64,000 nucleotides of DNA from Agrostemma githago. Taxonomy: Eukaryota; Streptophyta; Magnoliopsida; Caryophyllales; Caryophyllaceae. Each line of letters starts with the position of its first letter. Position 1 is the stretch's first letter. The position numbers and the translations under genes are program-made. The notes below the pieces were generated by a model. It searched no databases, was not told the DNA's origin, and was given only the letters and a program-made list of their open reading frames with translations. Positions 17,511 through 29,569 of this stretch are shown in pieces. The stretch lies in contig OY288246.1 in NCBI GenBank assembly GCA_958450325.1, forward strand, positions 38,806,544-38,870,543, written 5' to 3'.

Positions 17511-20451
17511 ATGCCCAGGTCTAACAGGTCCGAGATTTATAAATTTGATCCCGAACCCGAGAAGACTTTACGAGCTAGACGGAGTTTTTGGAGGGAAATT
17601 CGTCAAGCAGAAAAATCTAACTTGCTTGAACCAGTTTTCGCTAATCTGGAAGCGGAATATTCGTCCCACGAAGAGGATAACTCTAGTACTAAATCAGACG
17701 CCGAGTCAGATATCTCAATTCCGATCATGTCGTCGAAGCTTTCCGCTCACTCTAAGCCGACTCAGGCTAACATCCCAAAAGGATGGTAGCTACCAACTCC
17801 TACCACCGGCTTTTTCGAGATTCGTCCCGCTTATATCAATTTAGTGGAGCGAAATACCTTCTCGGGCAAGAAAACGAAGACCCCGGACAGCATATGGAAA
17901 TATTCACTGATTATTGTTGTTCGATTCCAGTTACTCCCGGGGTAACACAAGAACAAGTAATGGATGCCTTATTTCCATTTTCTCTTGCAGGTCCAGCCCG
18001 TAGATGGTATCGAGACTTGGATACAGGAGCAGCCAATATTAATGACTGGAACTCATTTGCGCTTGCTTTTTATAGGCATTACTACCCTCCTCAGCGCACT
18101 AATCAAATACGGAGTTAAATAACCAGTTTTAAGCAAGGACCGTTGGAAGATCTAAACGAAACATGGACTAGATTTAAGGATCTAGTCCGTTCTATTCCTC
18201 ACCACGGATTCGAGCCATGGTTCATATGTAATCAATTTTATAACGGTTTATTTGATGATAATCGTGCTATTCTTGATGGTGCAGCTAACGGACGTTTCCA
18301 AAACAATGTTGATGATGACAAGGGTTGGAAATTGATCGAGGAGATGGCCACGCATCGAGCCGAATATGAAAATCTAAGGGGTAGTGTTCGGGTAGCCGCA
18401 GCGGAAACCAGTGAGATTATGGCTCAATTTGATCATCTTCATGCCCGTCTCAATAAAATTCAGAATCCGCCTCATAGAAACGAGTCGAATCAGCAAACTG
18501 TCCGTGCTATGATCAAAGAGGAGGCCATGTGTGAGCGATGTGGTATCGAAGGCCATAGCGCGGGGGAATGTATGACCGGGATGGAACAAGTTCTAGCTTG
18601 CAACATTTCAAGCAAGGTAATCCCTATTCTAATTACTATAATGAGAGGACTAGAAAGCATCCGAACTTCAGTTGGACGAGTCAGAATGTGTTGAACCCAG
18701 TTCCTCAGCCGAAGCAACAAGCTTATGTTCCGCCTCATCGCGGACAACAAGGCTTCCAAAAGCCTCTAACTCTTCCACCGCCGACTCAACCTCTTGCTAT
18801 TCTTCCTCCACCGCCTGTGACTCCGGCTCCAGTTCCTAGCGAATATCAGGAATTGAAGAGTATGATGCAATCTCTTATGATCCAGATGCAGAAAAGTGAC
18901 CAATCCAAAGATGCACAGATCAAGATGTTGGAGACGCAGGTGGCGCAGCTTGCCACAAATTAGTCTACTAGGCAATCGGGCACACTACCGTCACAGCCGA
19001 AAAAACCGTACGATACGGCCAACGTGATTCAGCTTCGTAGCGGCCTTACTTATGACGAGCCCAAGATGCCTAGTTATGATAATTCTGTTATTGTGGAGGA
19101 TTTAATTGAGGATGTAACTAATGATGTGTCGTTAAGAACTCCTAAAACTGCTGTGAATGACGAATTGGTCAATAATAGTCAACTGACTATTCCAGATAGT
19201 CGACCGACTATCATTGACAGATTACCAGAAAATACAGGTGAGGAGAACAATTCGACCGACTATTGTTAATGGTCGACCGACTATTAATAATAGTCGACCG
19301 ACTATTCCTGATAGTCGACCGACTATTCCTGATAGTCGACCGACTATTCCAGAGACGGAATGCATATCCGAGACGGTCGCTGCTGATAAGACGTCTGATG
19401 CTGAAGTGGAAACAGGTGCTATACATGATAAAGCTGCTGAACAGGTCAAAATTCAAGTTCCTTTTCCTAGCCGGTTGAAGAATAAGAAGGTCGAGAACCA
19501 GTTCAGTAAGTTTATGGACGTCGTCAAAAATCTCCAGGCAACTGTTCCCTTCATGGAATTAATTACCCAGGTACCCTCTTATGCAAAATTTATGAAAGAT
19601 ATTCTAACCCGTAAGAGGAACTTTAATGAACATGAGACTATTGCTTTTACTATTGAGTGTAGTGCTCTAATTCAAAGTAAGTCTCCACCCAAACTAAAAG
19701 ACCCGGGTAGTTTTTCCATACCATGCACCATAGGCACCCATGTAATCGATAAAGCTCTATGTGATTTGGGTGCAAGTGTTAGTGTCATGCCCTATTCAGT
19801 TTGCGAGAAACTGAATATGGGTCAGCTTAAAGTCACAAGTGTGACTCTTCAGATGGCTGATAGGTCAGTCAAACGTCCCCTAAGAGTCTTAGAGGATGTC
19901 CCTGTTAGATAGGTAAATTCTTTATACCTGTCGATTTCATTGTTCTAGATATGGCTGAGGATACCCAGATTCCTATAATTTTGGGTAGGCCATTTCTACA
20001 TACAGTGGGGGCCCTTATAGATGTCAAGCACAGACGCTTGACTCTAGAGGTGGGGGACGATAAGGTGACCTTTAACTTGGCAAACACATTAGCTAAGCCT
20101 ATGATAGAAGACACGTGATATTCTCTCGATATCATTGATGATGCTGTTTATGATGTTTGTATGGGTTCCCTGAGTAGGGACTCACTCGAGGCTTTGATGT
20201 GTTTAGACACTTGTGCAGGTGATGAGCTTAATGATGATGCTGTGTGGGATATGTTAGGATCCACACAATATATACCGGACCATGTATTTCGAGATGATTC
20301 TAAGTCTTATCCTGTCATCATAAGTAATAAAGTAGACAAGAAGAAGTCCACCCCGAGGAATCGTTTCAAGGTGAATGACCAACAGCACCATGTTAAGGAT
20401 GAGAAAGGAGGAGAAGTCGAGGTTTTGTACCTCGATACAGTCACCAACTGA
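17511..20451 (+). pseudogene. Athila-type gag-protease, multiply broken
   Basis: Starts at the ATG at 17511 (MPRSNRSEIYKF). Gag similarity runs through FEIRPAYINLV and LFPFSLAGPARRW to a CCHC knuckle CERCGIEGHSAGEC near 18530, then a proline-rich linker (18770-18840) and QLRSGLTYDEPK. The protease region from about 19460 contains VPSYAKFMKDIL, the ALCDLGASVSVMP core near 19756 and ILGRPFLHT near 19980. Breaks include stops at about 17787, 18116, 18961, 19910 and 20116, and frame changes near 17860, 18590 and 19260. The linker before the protease (19177-19350) encodes a repeated RPTI peptide because the LTR palindrome is embedded there. No reverse transcriptase follows. Confidence 0.88.
19177..19350 (+). 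repeat. Phased palindrome array inside the gag-protease region
   Basis: The LTR motif (AGTCGACCGACT and variants) recurs at 19177, 19198, about 19250, 19271, 19292, 19313 and 19334. The period is 21 bp instead of 20, so the frame is kept and each unit reads as S-R-P-T-I-P-D or similar. Confidence 0.92.
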
Positions 20452-21372
20452 GTAAGGTGACTACGGTCGTGTGGGACCTTAAACCAGTGCTGACCGGGAG
20501 GCAACCCGGGTTGTAAAACATTTGTACCTGCATTTAGTTAGTTAAAGCATATTTAATTTTCTGCATTATAGATTTTTGTGCGGGTGAGAACGAGGGTCTA
20601 AAGGCTGAAATTGAGTTTTGCAGAGAAACAGGCTGCTGACGGAAAACTGGAACTGGACAACAATAGTCGACCGACTATTTTTTATAGTCGGCCGACTATT
20701 TCTATTGTCAGACGACTATTCTTATATTCGGTCGACAATCCTGGTAAAAATCGCGCACCTTGGCTGATTATTTCCGTTGCATAAGTCATATTTTCTCTCC
20801 TTACTCTTTCACTTCAGTTCACTATTTTGAAAAAAAAATAACCCTTAATTCTCTCTCACTCCTCCCACCTACCTCCATCCTTAACCTTCATCTTCTTCAT
20901 TCAAATCTTCATCCTCACATCTTCTTCTCTCCATCCCTTTTCTTCTCTAATCTTTTCATCTTTTGCTAGTTTCTTGTCTTTCTTGAAGTTGCAACTACTT
21001 TCCAGCCATTCAAGTAAGTTTTCTTGTATTTTTTTTTCATTTTTTCCGTCTAACTGCCACTTCGCTGTCTGCTGTTCGCCGGGAGTCGCCGACTATCGGA
21101 ATATTCGGACGACTATCGTCTCTGTCGGGCAATTTTCTGGGTTTCTGTCGCGATTTTACGGAGGCTGTTTTCGGACTTTGATTTCAAATTTCTACTTAGT
21201 TTTTCTCGGATTTCTGCTACTGCTCATTTGTTTACCCAAATTTGTTGATTTCTTCCACACTAACGTGTTTTTACCCAAATTTCTGTTATGGAATTAGGGT
21301 TTTGATTTCAATTGATTTGGGAGTTTTTGGCTGAGTAGCACACTAGTCTGATTTTTGCTACTTCAGGTCAAA
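20452..21372 (+). other. Non-coding junction where RT/integrase would be expected
   Basis: About 0.9 kb with no RT, RNase H or integrase motifs on either strand. It contains GACCGGGAGGCAACCCGGGTT near 20492 (an inverted GC-rich block often seen near gene ends in Athila elements). It also has four more copies of the palindrome at 20665, 20686, 20706 and 20726 (steps 21, 20, 20) and a pyrimidine-rich stretch at 20790-20970. Short frames here look like chance. Confidence 0.6.
20665..20740 (+). repeat. Third palindrome cluster of the Athila-type element
   Basis: AGTCGACCGACT, AGTCGGCCGACT and two degenerate copies at 20665, 20686, 20706 and 20726, with the same 20-21-bp phase as in the LTRs. Confidence 0.85.
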
Positions 21373-22964
21373 ATGGATGCAAGGAAAAGACAACGTCAGG
21401 GAAGCACAAGGCGTCGGGTCGACATTAGCCGGGAGTCAGCACCGACTCAGGATCTCGTTCCATATTCCGAGCAGTGCATACCGGAATACCCCGACATTCG
21501 GTTTACCTCGGCAGATCAGAGGTAGCGTTTCGTCCAGTTGGCAGCTCTTAAGGTAACCCCGACACGGTTTTCAGACCGCGAGCTCTTGGGCAGGTTGGGC
21601 ATTTATCAGCTTGTTGTTGACTTACTGAATGGTACTGGTATGAGTGGACTTATCTATATGCTTGAATTCACATATATGGGTCTGACTCTAGAGTTTTTTA
21701 GTAGTTTCAATTTTTTAGGGACATGAACTGGGACACACCATGCATATTTTTTAGACTCTTTAACACGAGTTTATCTAGGACCGTTCGCGAGTTCGGTCAG
21801 CTTTTGGGTGTCACTAGCGAAGGGGACTCAATACATCCCCCTCGCCGTCTAGCCAACGAAATCTGGTCTTGTATTTCTGATCGTAATACGGGTCGTAAGC
21901 GGGGCAATGAAGTCCACCACCCGGCCATCCGATATTGGCTTCGTCTGATAGGGTGCACCATTTACGGACGTACAGAGCCGAACAATGTTAATGTTGATGA
22001 GTTGGAAAGTCTATCCGGCTATCTTAACATCGATAGCGAGCGGCCATATGTCATGAATGTGGTCGCTCTTGTTGCCCACCATTTCCAACATATCAGAAAA
22101 GGGCTTATAGCTGTCATCCATTGTGAGGGTCTCGTTTCCCACATCGGTCGTAGGCTGTTTCCAGACTTCCCGTGCGGGAAGGAACCTATAGGACACGATC
22201 TTCCACCTGCCACGCGACTCGAGAGTCACCTTTTGAACTTTTCTGTCCTTAGGAGTCTTCATTGGCTAGGTCCATATTTGCATTGGCGCATAGCAAAGGA
22301 TGACTCGATTATCCTCCCTTAAAATCTACCACCTCTTACCACCTTCCCCCATCTCTCCTTTGGTCCTGAGCGGGACCCTCCACCGTATCCTTTCTATTTG
22401 CTACCACTTAGGAGAGATCTTCAGACCCCCACACACTTCGCACCTGAGACGGGTGGACCGTCTCGACCATCTCGACAATCTCGATGGGGTGACCGATCGA
22501 CTAGCCGTGCATCACATACACCATCTTTTGCGGTTGGACCTTCGGGCCCACCACCACGTCATCCTTATGCATTCCCATATATTGATTATTCTAATGTGCC
22601 TGCTTTTCTTGCCAACTTCGTGCCTCCTCCACCATATATTCCATCTGCGGTCGTCGACCAAGCGGCGGTCCCTGGAATGCTTAATGAGATGTGCCATCGG
22701 CTTGCCACGTTACAGCTAAATCAGGCACTTTCTGACTTTCCCTTTTACGACAATTTAGTGCTGCTTGGCCAGATCCCTCCTACAGCTTGGCACCCGACCT
22801 ACTACACCTATCCTGAGGGAGGCTATGGTAATAATGACGGGAATGGGGAGGGTGATAACGAGGAGGGTTATAACGAGGAGGGTGATAACGAGGAGGGAGA
22901 AGACGACGATGGGAATGACGATAGTGGAAGTCAGGAGGAGAGCGGCGACGAGAGCTCCAATTAG
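21373..22964 (+). pseudogene. Athila third-ORF (ATHILA ORF-1 family-like) protein, broken
   Basis: ATG at 21373 (MDARKRQRQGS, a basic N-terminus). An in-frame TAG at 21523, a frameshift near 21722 and a TAA at 22320 break it. The central part (RLANEIWSCIS, HPAIRYWLRLIGCTIYGR, MNVVALVAHHFQHI) resembles the large protein encoded after pol in Athila elements; I assign it by position and general likeness. The C-terminus (22840-22960) is a run of acidic repeats (NEEG units, then Asp/Ser-rich). No convincing signal peptide or membrane anchor was seen, so an envelope role is not supported. Confidence 0.7.
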
Positions 22965-24481
22965 AACGGTTTGGGGGGTCTTCGCTTGTATATACATCTT
23001 GTAAGTAGTTCTTCTTTTTCTTTTTGCACTTCCATCGTTCTGCATTCCTTCCCCGTATTTATTGTTGCCTCTTATTGCTTGTTGTACACAATGAGGGAAT
23101 TGTGTGATTTGGTTTGGGGAGGGTATGCGTCTGTCTGTTTCCATCCATCTACATATTTCTTGCATTTCCGTTTGCATAAAAAAAATCAAAAATATGTTTT
23201 TACATTTAGTCGAGTCGGAATGCTATGTAGCGATGATGATAATGCTTATATGTCTTCATTTAGTTGCTTATTCTCATGCGCCGTTAGAATTTTTGTATAT
23301 AATTACATGCGGCATTCTTAGATCTTTGGTTAACATTACTGAACGAATAAACTTGACTCATTGTCGGCAAACTACTCAGATTTGTAAGGAATTAGAGCCT
23401 TTAAACTGATGACATTCATGATCAGTTTCATTTAGGTTGAGAGTAGTACTCCTTATGAGGCATGTAACATCAAATTGCATAAACATGACATTCGTCTCTT
23501 AGGTACCTGTACGTTTTTGACTCGTGGTTTTGACATGTGCGAAAAAAGGCAAATCCTTTCTTTTAATTAAAATTCCCATGAGCCTCACATAGCCAAATTA
23601 ACTTGTTTGACCGTTTATCAACTACATGCCATATATTGCCTACCCTAGTCAAGCTAGTAGATTAGTTGGATGAAACTGTTTTTTCCGGGTTAATTTTGGT
23701 ACCATGATGATTGAAAGAAAAAAAACGGGAATTGAAAAAAATGAATTGAGAAAAAAAATGAAAAGAAAATCAATGAAAGAAAAAATTGAATGAAAAAAAA
23801 AGGAAGAAGAAAAGAAAAGAAAGGAAAGAAAAAATGAATAAAGTGAAACTAGAAGAAAAATGTGTTTTTGCTATGAGAAAATAATTGATCTCTCTAATTT
23901 CATAGTTATTAGTGGGAAGCGATTTTGATAAGGCGCTTGTTGCTATGTCTAATTTCTTCGACTGAAGTTTGGTGAGAACGGAATGTTTATTATTGATGGG
24001 TGTAAGGAATACTAGCTTGGCTTTTTACCTCCCCATATCCATATCGTTTTGCCCCTTCTTACCCGATTAACCTCACTTTATACCATATGTAAGTCCTTGG
24101 CACTTGTCTTTACTTGATAGAATGTGTATGTACGGTTATTAGAGGTTGATTTCATGTTAGATTGCATGCATGTTCTTGTAGGTCGCAGTTTAGGTGAGTG
24201 TTTTGTCTTTCGTTTTTACATAAACTCACAATATCACCCGTTTGTGTGATGAGCGATCCGTGAGAGTCCGACATAGACGAGTCTTGCAAGGTTGAAGATT
24301 CAGTATTATTGTCATTGGTCAAGCTTGTTGTATGTGGTTGTTTACATTAATTTTAATCATTGCACATTGGTTTGGGTAACTTTGAAGCATACTCCGCTAT
24401 GAGTTATATACATTCCATTAGGATTAAGTTTATAGTTTTGTGCTTGCTTGAGGACAAGCAAGGGTTTGCTTTGGGGAGATT
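22965..24481 (+). other. 3' UTR of the Athila-type element with polypurine tract
   Basis: No coding frame supported. A purine-rich A/G block (23708-23865) and a second one directly before the 3' LTR (TTTGGGGAGATT, ending at 24481) are seen. The latter is the plus-strand primer (PPT). Confidence 0.75.
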
Positions 24482-25825
24482 TGATGCGCGTATTTTATAT
24501 ACACTTTTTATGCTCTTATTACGCGCATTCCCGTGTTTATTGAATAGTGAAAACTATTATTTTGCCCCGAATTGGCTACTTTGTGGTGTGTATTGTCCTT
24601 TTGCAGGAACGGAAGACAAAGGAGTTAAAACGAACCAAAACGGAGCTGGAAGAGTTGTTCGCTGAAATGAGTGTAATAGTCGACCGACTATTAGGATAGT
24701 CGGCCGACCATGACGATAGTAGACCGACAATTACTATAGTCGGCAGACTATTCTGGAGCCTACAGAGATCAAATTAATGAATGATTAGTCGACCGACTAT
24801 TACAATAGTCGGCCGACTATTTTCTGGGCCGCGGACAATTCGTATTCATCAAGCTATTTCCTAATCAGTTTTAACCTATTCTAAGTGGTATAAATAGGGC
24901 TTTTCAGCCACATTAGAATTAATTTTGATTTTTACTTTTCTCTCGATACTTTTCCTCTCCTTATACTTTTATTTAGTTTAATCTCTTCCTTTAAAAACTC
25001 GGTTATTGTAAGATTGCAACATTCGAATCGCCTTCATTCCTCTTGGTAATTTAATCTAATCTTTTTTCCTTCATCCTTCTTCTTCGTTCTTGATTGTTCT
25101 TAATCTTCATTCTTAATTATTCTTAATCTTTGTGTTATGCTTGCCGCAATCTTATTATTATCATTCATCATGTTTAATCTAATAGAATCGTTTATTAATA
25201 CTGTCGTTCTTAAATTAATTATGAGTAGCTAATTTCCTTCGCTAGGATTTAGGGGATCTGCGAATTGAATGTGGTTACTAAATAATTTATAGATCTGTCA
25301 ATGTTATTGTGTCTGAGTTGTTAATTGTAGCATATAATCACGATTAGTCAGTTAATGCGCATGATTGATTAATTGAATTGGTAAACTTGAACCTAAGATC
25401 GGAAGCATGGTAAAAGTTGGACCTGCTACAACACATTAGTATGCCCTAATAAGATCGGAAGCCTTTAGACGCATGCTAGGGTGAGTAGCGGACCGGAAGG
25501 ACCTTTTCACTGCCCCTTAGACTTGTGACTTAGACCGAGACCATATGAGATTCGTAGTGAACCGACAATCCTAGTTTTTTTCTCCATATAAATTCGTCTT
25601 AATTCATCTTATTTATTTTATTTTATTCTTCTCTTTTATTCCTCTTTCCTTTACTATTTTAGTTTAGTCAAACACAAACAAAACCCCCGATTTGGTTACT
25701 AAGATAGACTTTAATTGCGAGTAGGATTTATTTGTCTCCCTGAGAAATCGATCCCGACTTCCCTAGCTATATTTTTGGTTGGACCGTAGTTGGTTATTTT
25801 TGATAGGTACACGACTAGCTTGTCA
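24482..25825 (+). repeat. 3' LTR of Athila-type element (1344 bp)
   Basis: Begins TGATGCGCGTATTTTATA and ends CTAGCTTGTCA. Compared with the 5' LTR it lacks about 27 bp near 25520 and has scattered substitutions, for example a decayed palindrome AGTAGACCGACA at 24718. All six palindromes keep their spacing. Confidence 0.95.
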
Positions 25826-25830
25826 TACTA
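25826..25830 (+). repeat. Target-site duplication TACTA, right
   Basis: Matches 16016-16020. Without the element the site reads GTTTCAAGTACTATGTGATA. Confidence 0.95.
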
Positions 25831-25969
25831 TGTGATATGTAAAGGATGAACTTTTTCTAATGTACAAATATTTTCATCGCTATTTCCTAGTACACATACT
25901 TTCACGTTCAGAGTCACGTTATACAAAATGTATGTAGCCAATAGTGGGCGTATGAGCATCGCATTAAGC

Positions 25970-26440
25970 TGTATGTATAGTCACACTCAACATGTTGTAT
26001 AGTCACAGTCATCAAGATGTATAACCAGTTTAGATTTCGGCCTTTCAAATGTCACACACTTCAATTTGTATAGTCACGCTCCCCATGTTGTAGAATCTCA
26101 CTCAGCATAATGTAGAATCACACTCAGTATGTTGTACAACCATACTCATACAATCTGTATAGTCACGCTTCCCATGTCGTAGAATCACAGTTAGTCTATT
26201 GTAGAATCACAATCAGTATGTTGTACAATCACACTCATTTGGTACATAATGTCAAACGAATTCGACAGTCGCAGACCTAGACAATTTCAAGCATGGCATT
26301 ACAAAGACAAACCTTTTACGTTGTATAGTCACAGTCATTAGGTCATATAGTCACACTAATTATGTTGTAGAATCACACTCCTTGCGTTGTATACTCATAG
26401 TAAAATTATATGATCACAAAAACAATTGATAGACTACTTT
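25970..26440 (+). repeat. Dispersed ~22-nt repeats (GTATAGTCACAC family)
   Basis: At least 15 loose copies of words such as TTGTATAGTCACACTC and TTGTAGAATCACACTC. They are the same family as at 10013-10380 but less regular, and lie downstream of the transposase pseudogene (minus). Confidence 0.7.
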
Positions 26441-26644
26441 TCAAACGATTGCTATTTCAGGACGTTGAATTGTATTTTTATAGTAAATCGACCAAAAACA
26501 ATTTAGTTCATGATTTACGACTACGCTGTATTAAAAATGATTGAGATCTGCGATAGGAGAAAACAATATCACGGACCTTCACCATTTCAAACGTCAACAT
26601 TCTTTATGCTTCAAAAAGTTCTGTCCACATCAGACAGGGGATAT

Positions 26645-29447
26645 TCACAAACAACCCTCCGCATCCCTTACCACGTCCTCCTCCTCCTCCTCCACATCAT
26701 CGAGAGACATGTCAGCAATAGGCGGGCTCTCGGCGAACGGGTTGGGGCAGTTGCTCTTGTCATGGTGGTCCATCCTCTTGCAGTTGTTGCACATCCGTTT
26801 AGGCCTCATCGCAACGATTGCAACTACCTTCGCCTTCGTTGACAGCATCCGCTTCCCACTGCCCTTGTTCTTCGCTTTCTTCGGGGGCAATACAGTTACT
26901 TCAATTGCGCTCGTGCAGCCAAGGATCTCCTCCAATTATTGTGTCTTACTACAAGGATCAGCATGGGGCGCCACATCGGACCTGAAATCGCGAATGATGT
27001 CGGCTAAGGTACTTACGTCGTCCTTACCCATTCTAATAACATGACTAACGGTCTCATAGAACTCAGCCCACAGTCTCATGACCGTGACAGCCTTCTCGTC
27101 GATTAATTGACTCTCGGTCGGGGGACGTGCATTTGCATTATGTACAACATCCTTTGTCCATCTATTAACAATGTAACGTCCCGAGATCGTCTTCTGTCCT
27201 TTGGAATAATATATCCATATGGCATGCCTGCAGAGAATTCTGTACCGGCCGAACTTCCTGCAAGTGCAGCTTACCTCACAGGTACCTGCAAGGACATTAC
27301 ACACATAAAGAGTGCGACTCTGGACCATATGGAGCGTGACTACACAACGTAGAGTGTGACTTTCTAAAAGTGTATAGTCATACCCTTTAATTCGTATAGT
27401 CACACTCAATATGTCTCATAATCACATTCTTTGTGTTGTAGAATTAAGCTCATTACGTTGTATAGTCACACACATCGCATTTCAGAGTCACATCCTTTAG
27501 GCTATATAGTCACACTAATTATGTTGTAGAATCAAACTCATTACGTTGTAGAATCAATCTCATTATGTTGTAGAATCAAACTAATCATGTTTTATATAGT
27601 CACACCTTTTAGGTTGTATAGTCACATTCAGATGCATCCGAGTGTGACTATACAACATAAAAAAGTGACTTTCTAAAAAATTGTGCCAGAATCAGACTAC
27701 ATGTATTGTATTCAACAATATAGTTGCGGTCCCGAATGGAATCCCTAACTATTTTTGTTTCAATCCCGTCCTCCTCTTGATACCCACGAACGTTGCATGT
27801 GTACAACAAACACTTGACCTCTTCCTGAAAGTGTGCAAACGCCACGTGCGTGTACACCCTTGCCGTGTCGGTCTCCATTGGATTCGTTGTTTCGGTTTTG
27901 GGATATGTCTGCCTGTTATTACTGTCTAACCTCTTTTGGGTGTGCCTCTGCGGGTCCATCGCACTCTCGAATCGCATCCAGAACTGGACCAACGTACCCT
28001 TGTTGTCTTCAAATTTTTTGAAGAAGTTGTTCTCACTCTCTGATCTCTACGCCGTCCTCATAATTCCGGACATCCTCAGCTCCCTGCAGTGTGCCGCGAC
28101 CCACTTGCTCCTGATAGCATACACGTATTCGAACCATTCGATCCCCACCGCGTCATGGTCGATCATAATCTGTTCCCACCTATCGTCGAACTCCGACACC
28201 TCGATGTCATCGTCCCAAATAATAGCGTTGAGGTCTTTCCCGAATTTCGAGTTCTCCTCTCTTGATCGGACGTGCTTCGATGGGACTTGTTCATGATGTG
28301 CCACGTGCAGCACCGTTGGTGCGCTGCCTTGAATATTTTCAGGACAGCTTTTAAGACCCCGGGATCCTGGTCTGTCATGATATAACACGGTTCCTGCCCA
28401 CTCATGGCTTCCACAAAGCGGGAGAGGACCCAGATAAATGACTCGTAGTCCTCCTTCAGTAGCAATGCTCCGCAGAACGTGACAGAACGTTTGTGGTTGT
28501 CCACGCCAGTGAACGGTGTGAACACCATTGAATACATGTTTGTTCCGTAGGTTGGGTCGAACGACATGGCATCCCCGAATGCGGTGTAGTTTCTTCACAC
28601 TATACCGTCTGCCCAAATGACCTTACGTAGGCTTTCGTCTCCATCGACATCGTAGTCAAAGTAAAAGTCCTTCTGGCTGTCCTCAGACTCTTGAACCGGT
28701 CTACGAACAACTAACCATCTTGCTCGTGAACGAAGCACTTAACGTCCCTACCCCAATTCTTGAAATCAACCAACGATGCTCCGATGTTCTGAAAACCACC
28801 AGCCAGCTCCTTGCACATCCTGAATGTCCGGGTCACCCCAATCTTCAGCTGCACACACAAATAACAGTTGTATTAATCACGCGCAGTGAACTGTCAGACG
28901 AACACTAACAACATTGTTCGTGAACATAACACACCCTTGAGTTACAGACGATCATCTCCTTGTGATATCTCGAGAGACTTCGAGATGACTTTTGAAACTC
29001 TCTATCGTTGACCATCACAAGGTCGTGGTTGTGTTCATTGATGAATTGATCAATAAAGAACCCACCAATCACTGCAGATAGCCTAATCCTTGCGCCACAA
29101 CGCGTCCTCGTCAACTTCGTATTCCTTTTGGGTTCATACGATCCCACGAACTCTTGACCTTCCTTTTCTTGTGTGCTAGACAACTTGACCATGCTCTGGT
29201 GAGCTGTTTGGCCCTCCTTATTACATGCCAACAATTTTTTCTTAATCGAACTATCAAAGGATCTAGTTGTCGTGTACCTTTTCGCCTCAAAACCACAGGA
29301 GCATGCGTACAATTTATAAAATTCAAACGCTCCGTCATTGTTCACGAACTTCTGTCCTACGTAAGGAACACCAACTGCTTGTGATCCAGTAAGGTAGACG
29401 TTTTCATCAATGACTGGGACTTCGCCTGACGCATACGTGAACGACAA
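26645..29447 (-). pseudogene. FAR1-type Mutator transposase, broken
   Basis: Minus-strand blocks in family order. FAR1 DNA-binding region at 29447-28905 (YKLYACSCGFEAKRY, then CGARIRLSAVI and NEHNHDLV). MULE transposase domain at about 28567-28170 (DPTYGTN, PFTGVDNHKRSVTF, IMTDQDP, CTWHIMNK), with a frameshift near 28290. Linker at 27992-27648 (ARVYTHVAFAHFQEE). SWIM finger at 27409-26936 (CTCRKFGRYRILCRHAI). An in-frame TAA at 26938 precedes a C-terminal knuckle CNNCKRMDHHDKSNC. A repeat array sits between linker and SWIM block, probably in an intron. In the family the protein binds element ends and cuts DNA with a DDE site. Several stops and frame changes make this a relic. Confidence 0.82.
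27365..27660 (-). repeat. GTATAGTCACAC-family repeats inside the transposase gene
   Basis: About ten degenerate copies (for example TTGTATAGTCACATTC, TTGTAGAATCAAACTC) between the linker and SWIM blocks, in an intron-like position. Confidence 0.68.
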
Positions 29448-29569
29448 TGCAAAAAAAAATTATAACAACTTTATAAAACTTTATAACAGCTGAAAAAAAA
29501 AATTAAAACCCTAGATTAAACCCTATAAAGTATGAATCTTGCAACACACGTATTAGACTCTGAACTAAA

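Larger units (their letters stand above)
16021..25825 (+). mobile_element. Athila-type LTR retrotransposon without RT/integrase
   Basis: A 9.8-kb element with both LTRs, a 5-bp TSD, TG...CA ends, a primer binding site, a gag-protease region, an Athila third-ORF region, a purine-rich 3' UTR and a polypurine tract, all in normal order. Between the end of the protease region (about 20450) and the third ORF (21373) there are only about 900 bp of non-coding DNA, so reverse transcriptase, RNase H and integrase are absent. Coding regions carry several stops and frameshifts. LTRs differ by scattered substitutions and one ~27-bp deletion. It must have been mobilised by enzymes from another element or lost pol before its last jump. 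Confidence 0.93.

Noticed and set aside
21373..22964. Retroviral-type envelope gene
   Set aside because: No signal peptide, cleavage site or transmembrane segment was seen; only the position after the pol site would support it.
22755..23189. Minus-strand frame opposite the acidic tail of the Athila third ORF
   Set aside because: Shadow of the repeated GAG-rich codons; no start context or similarity.
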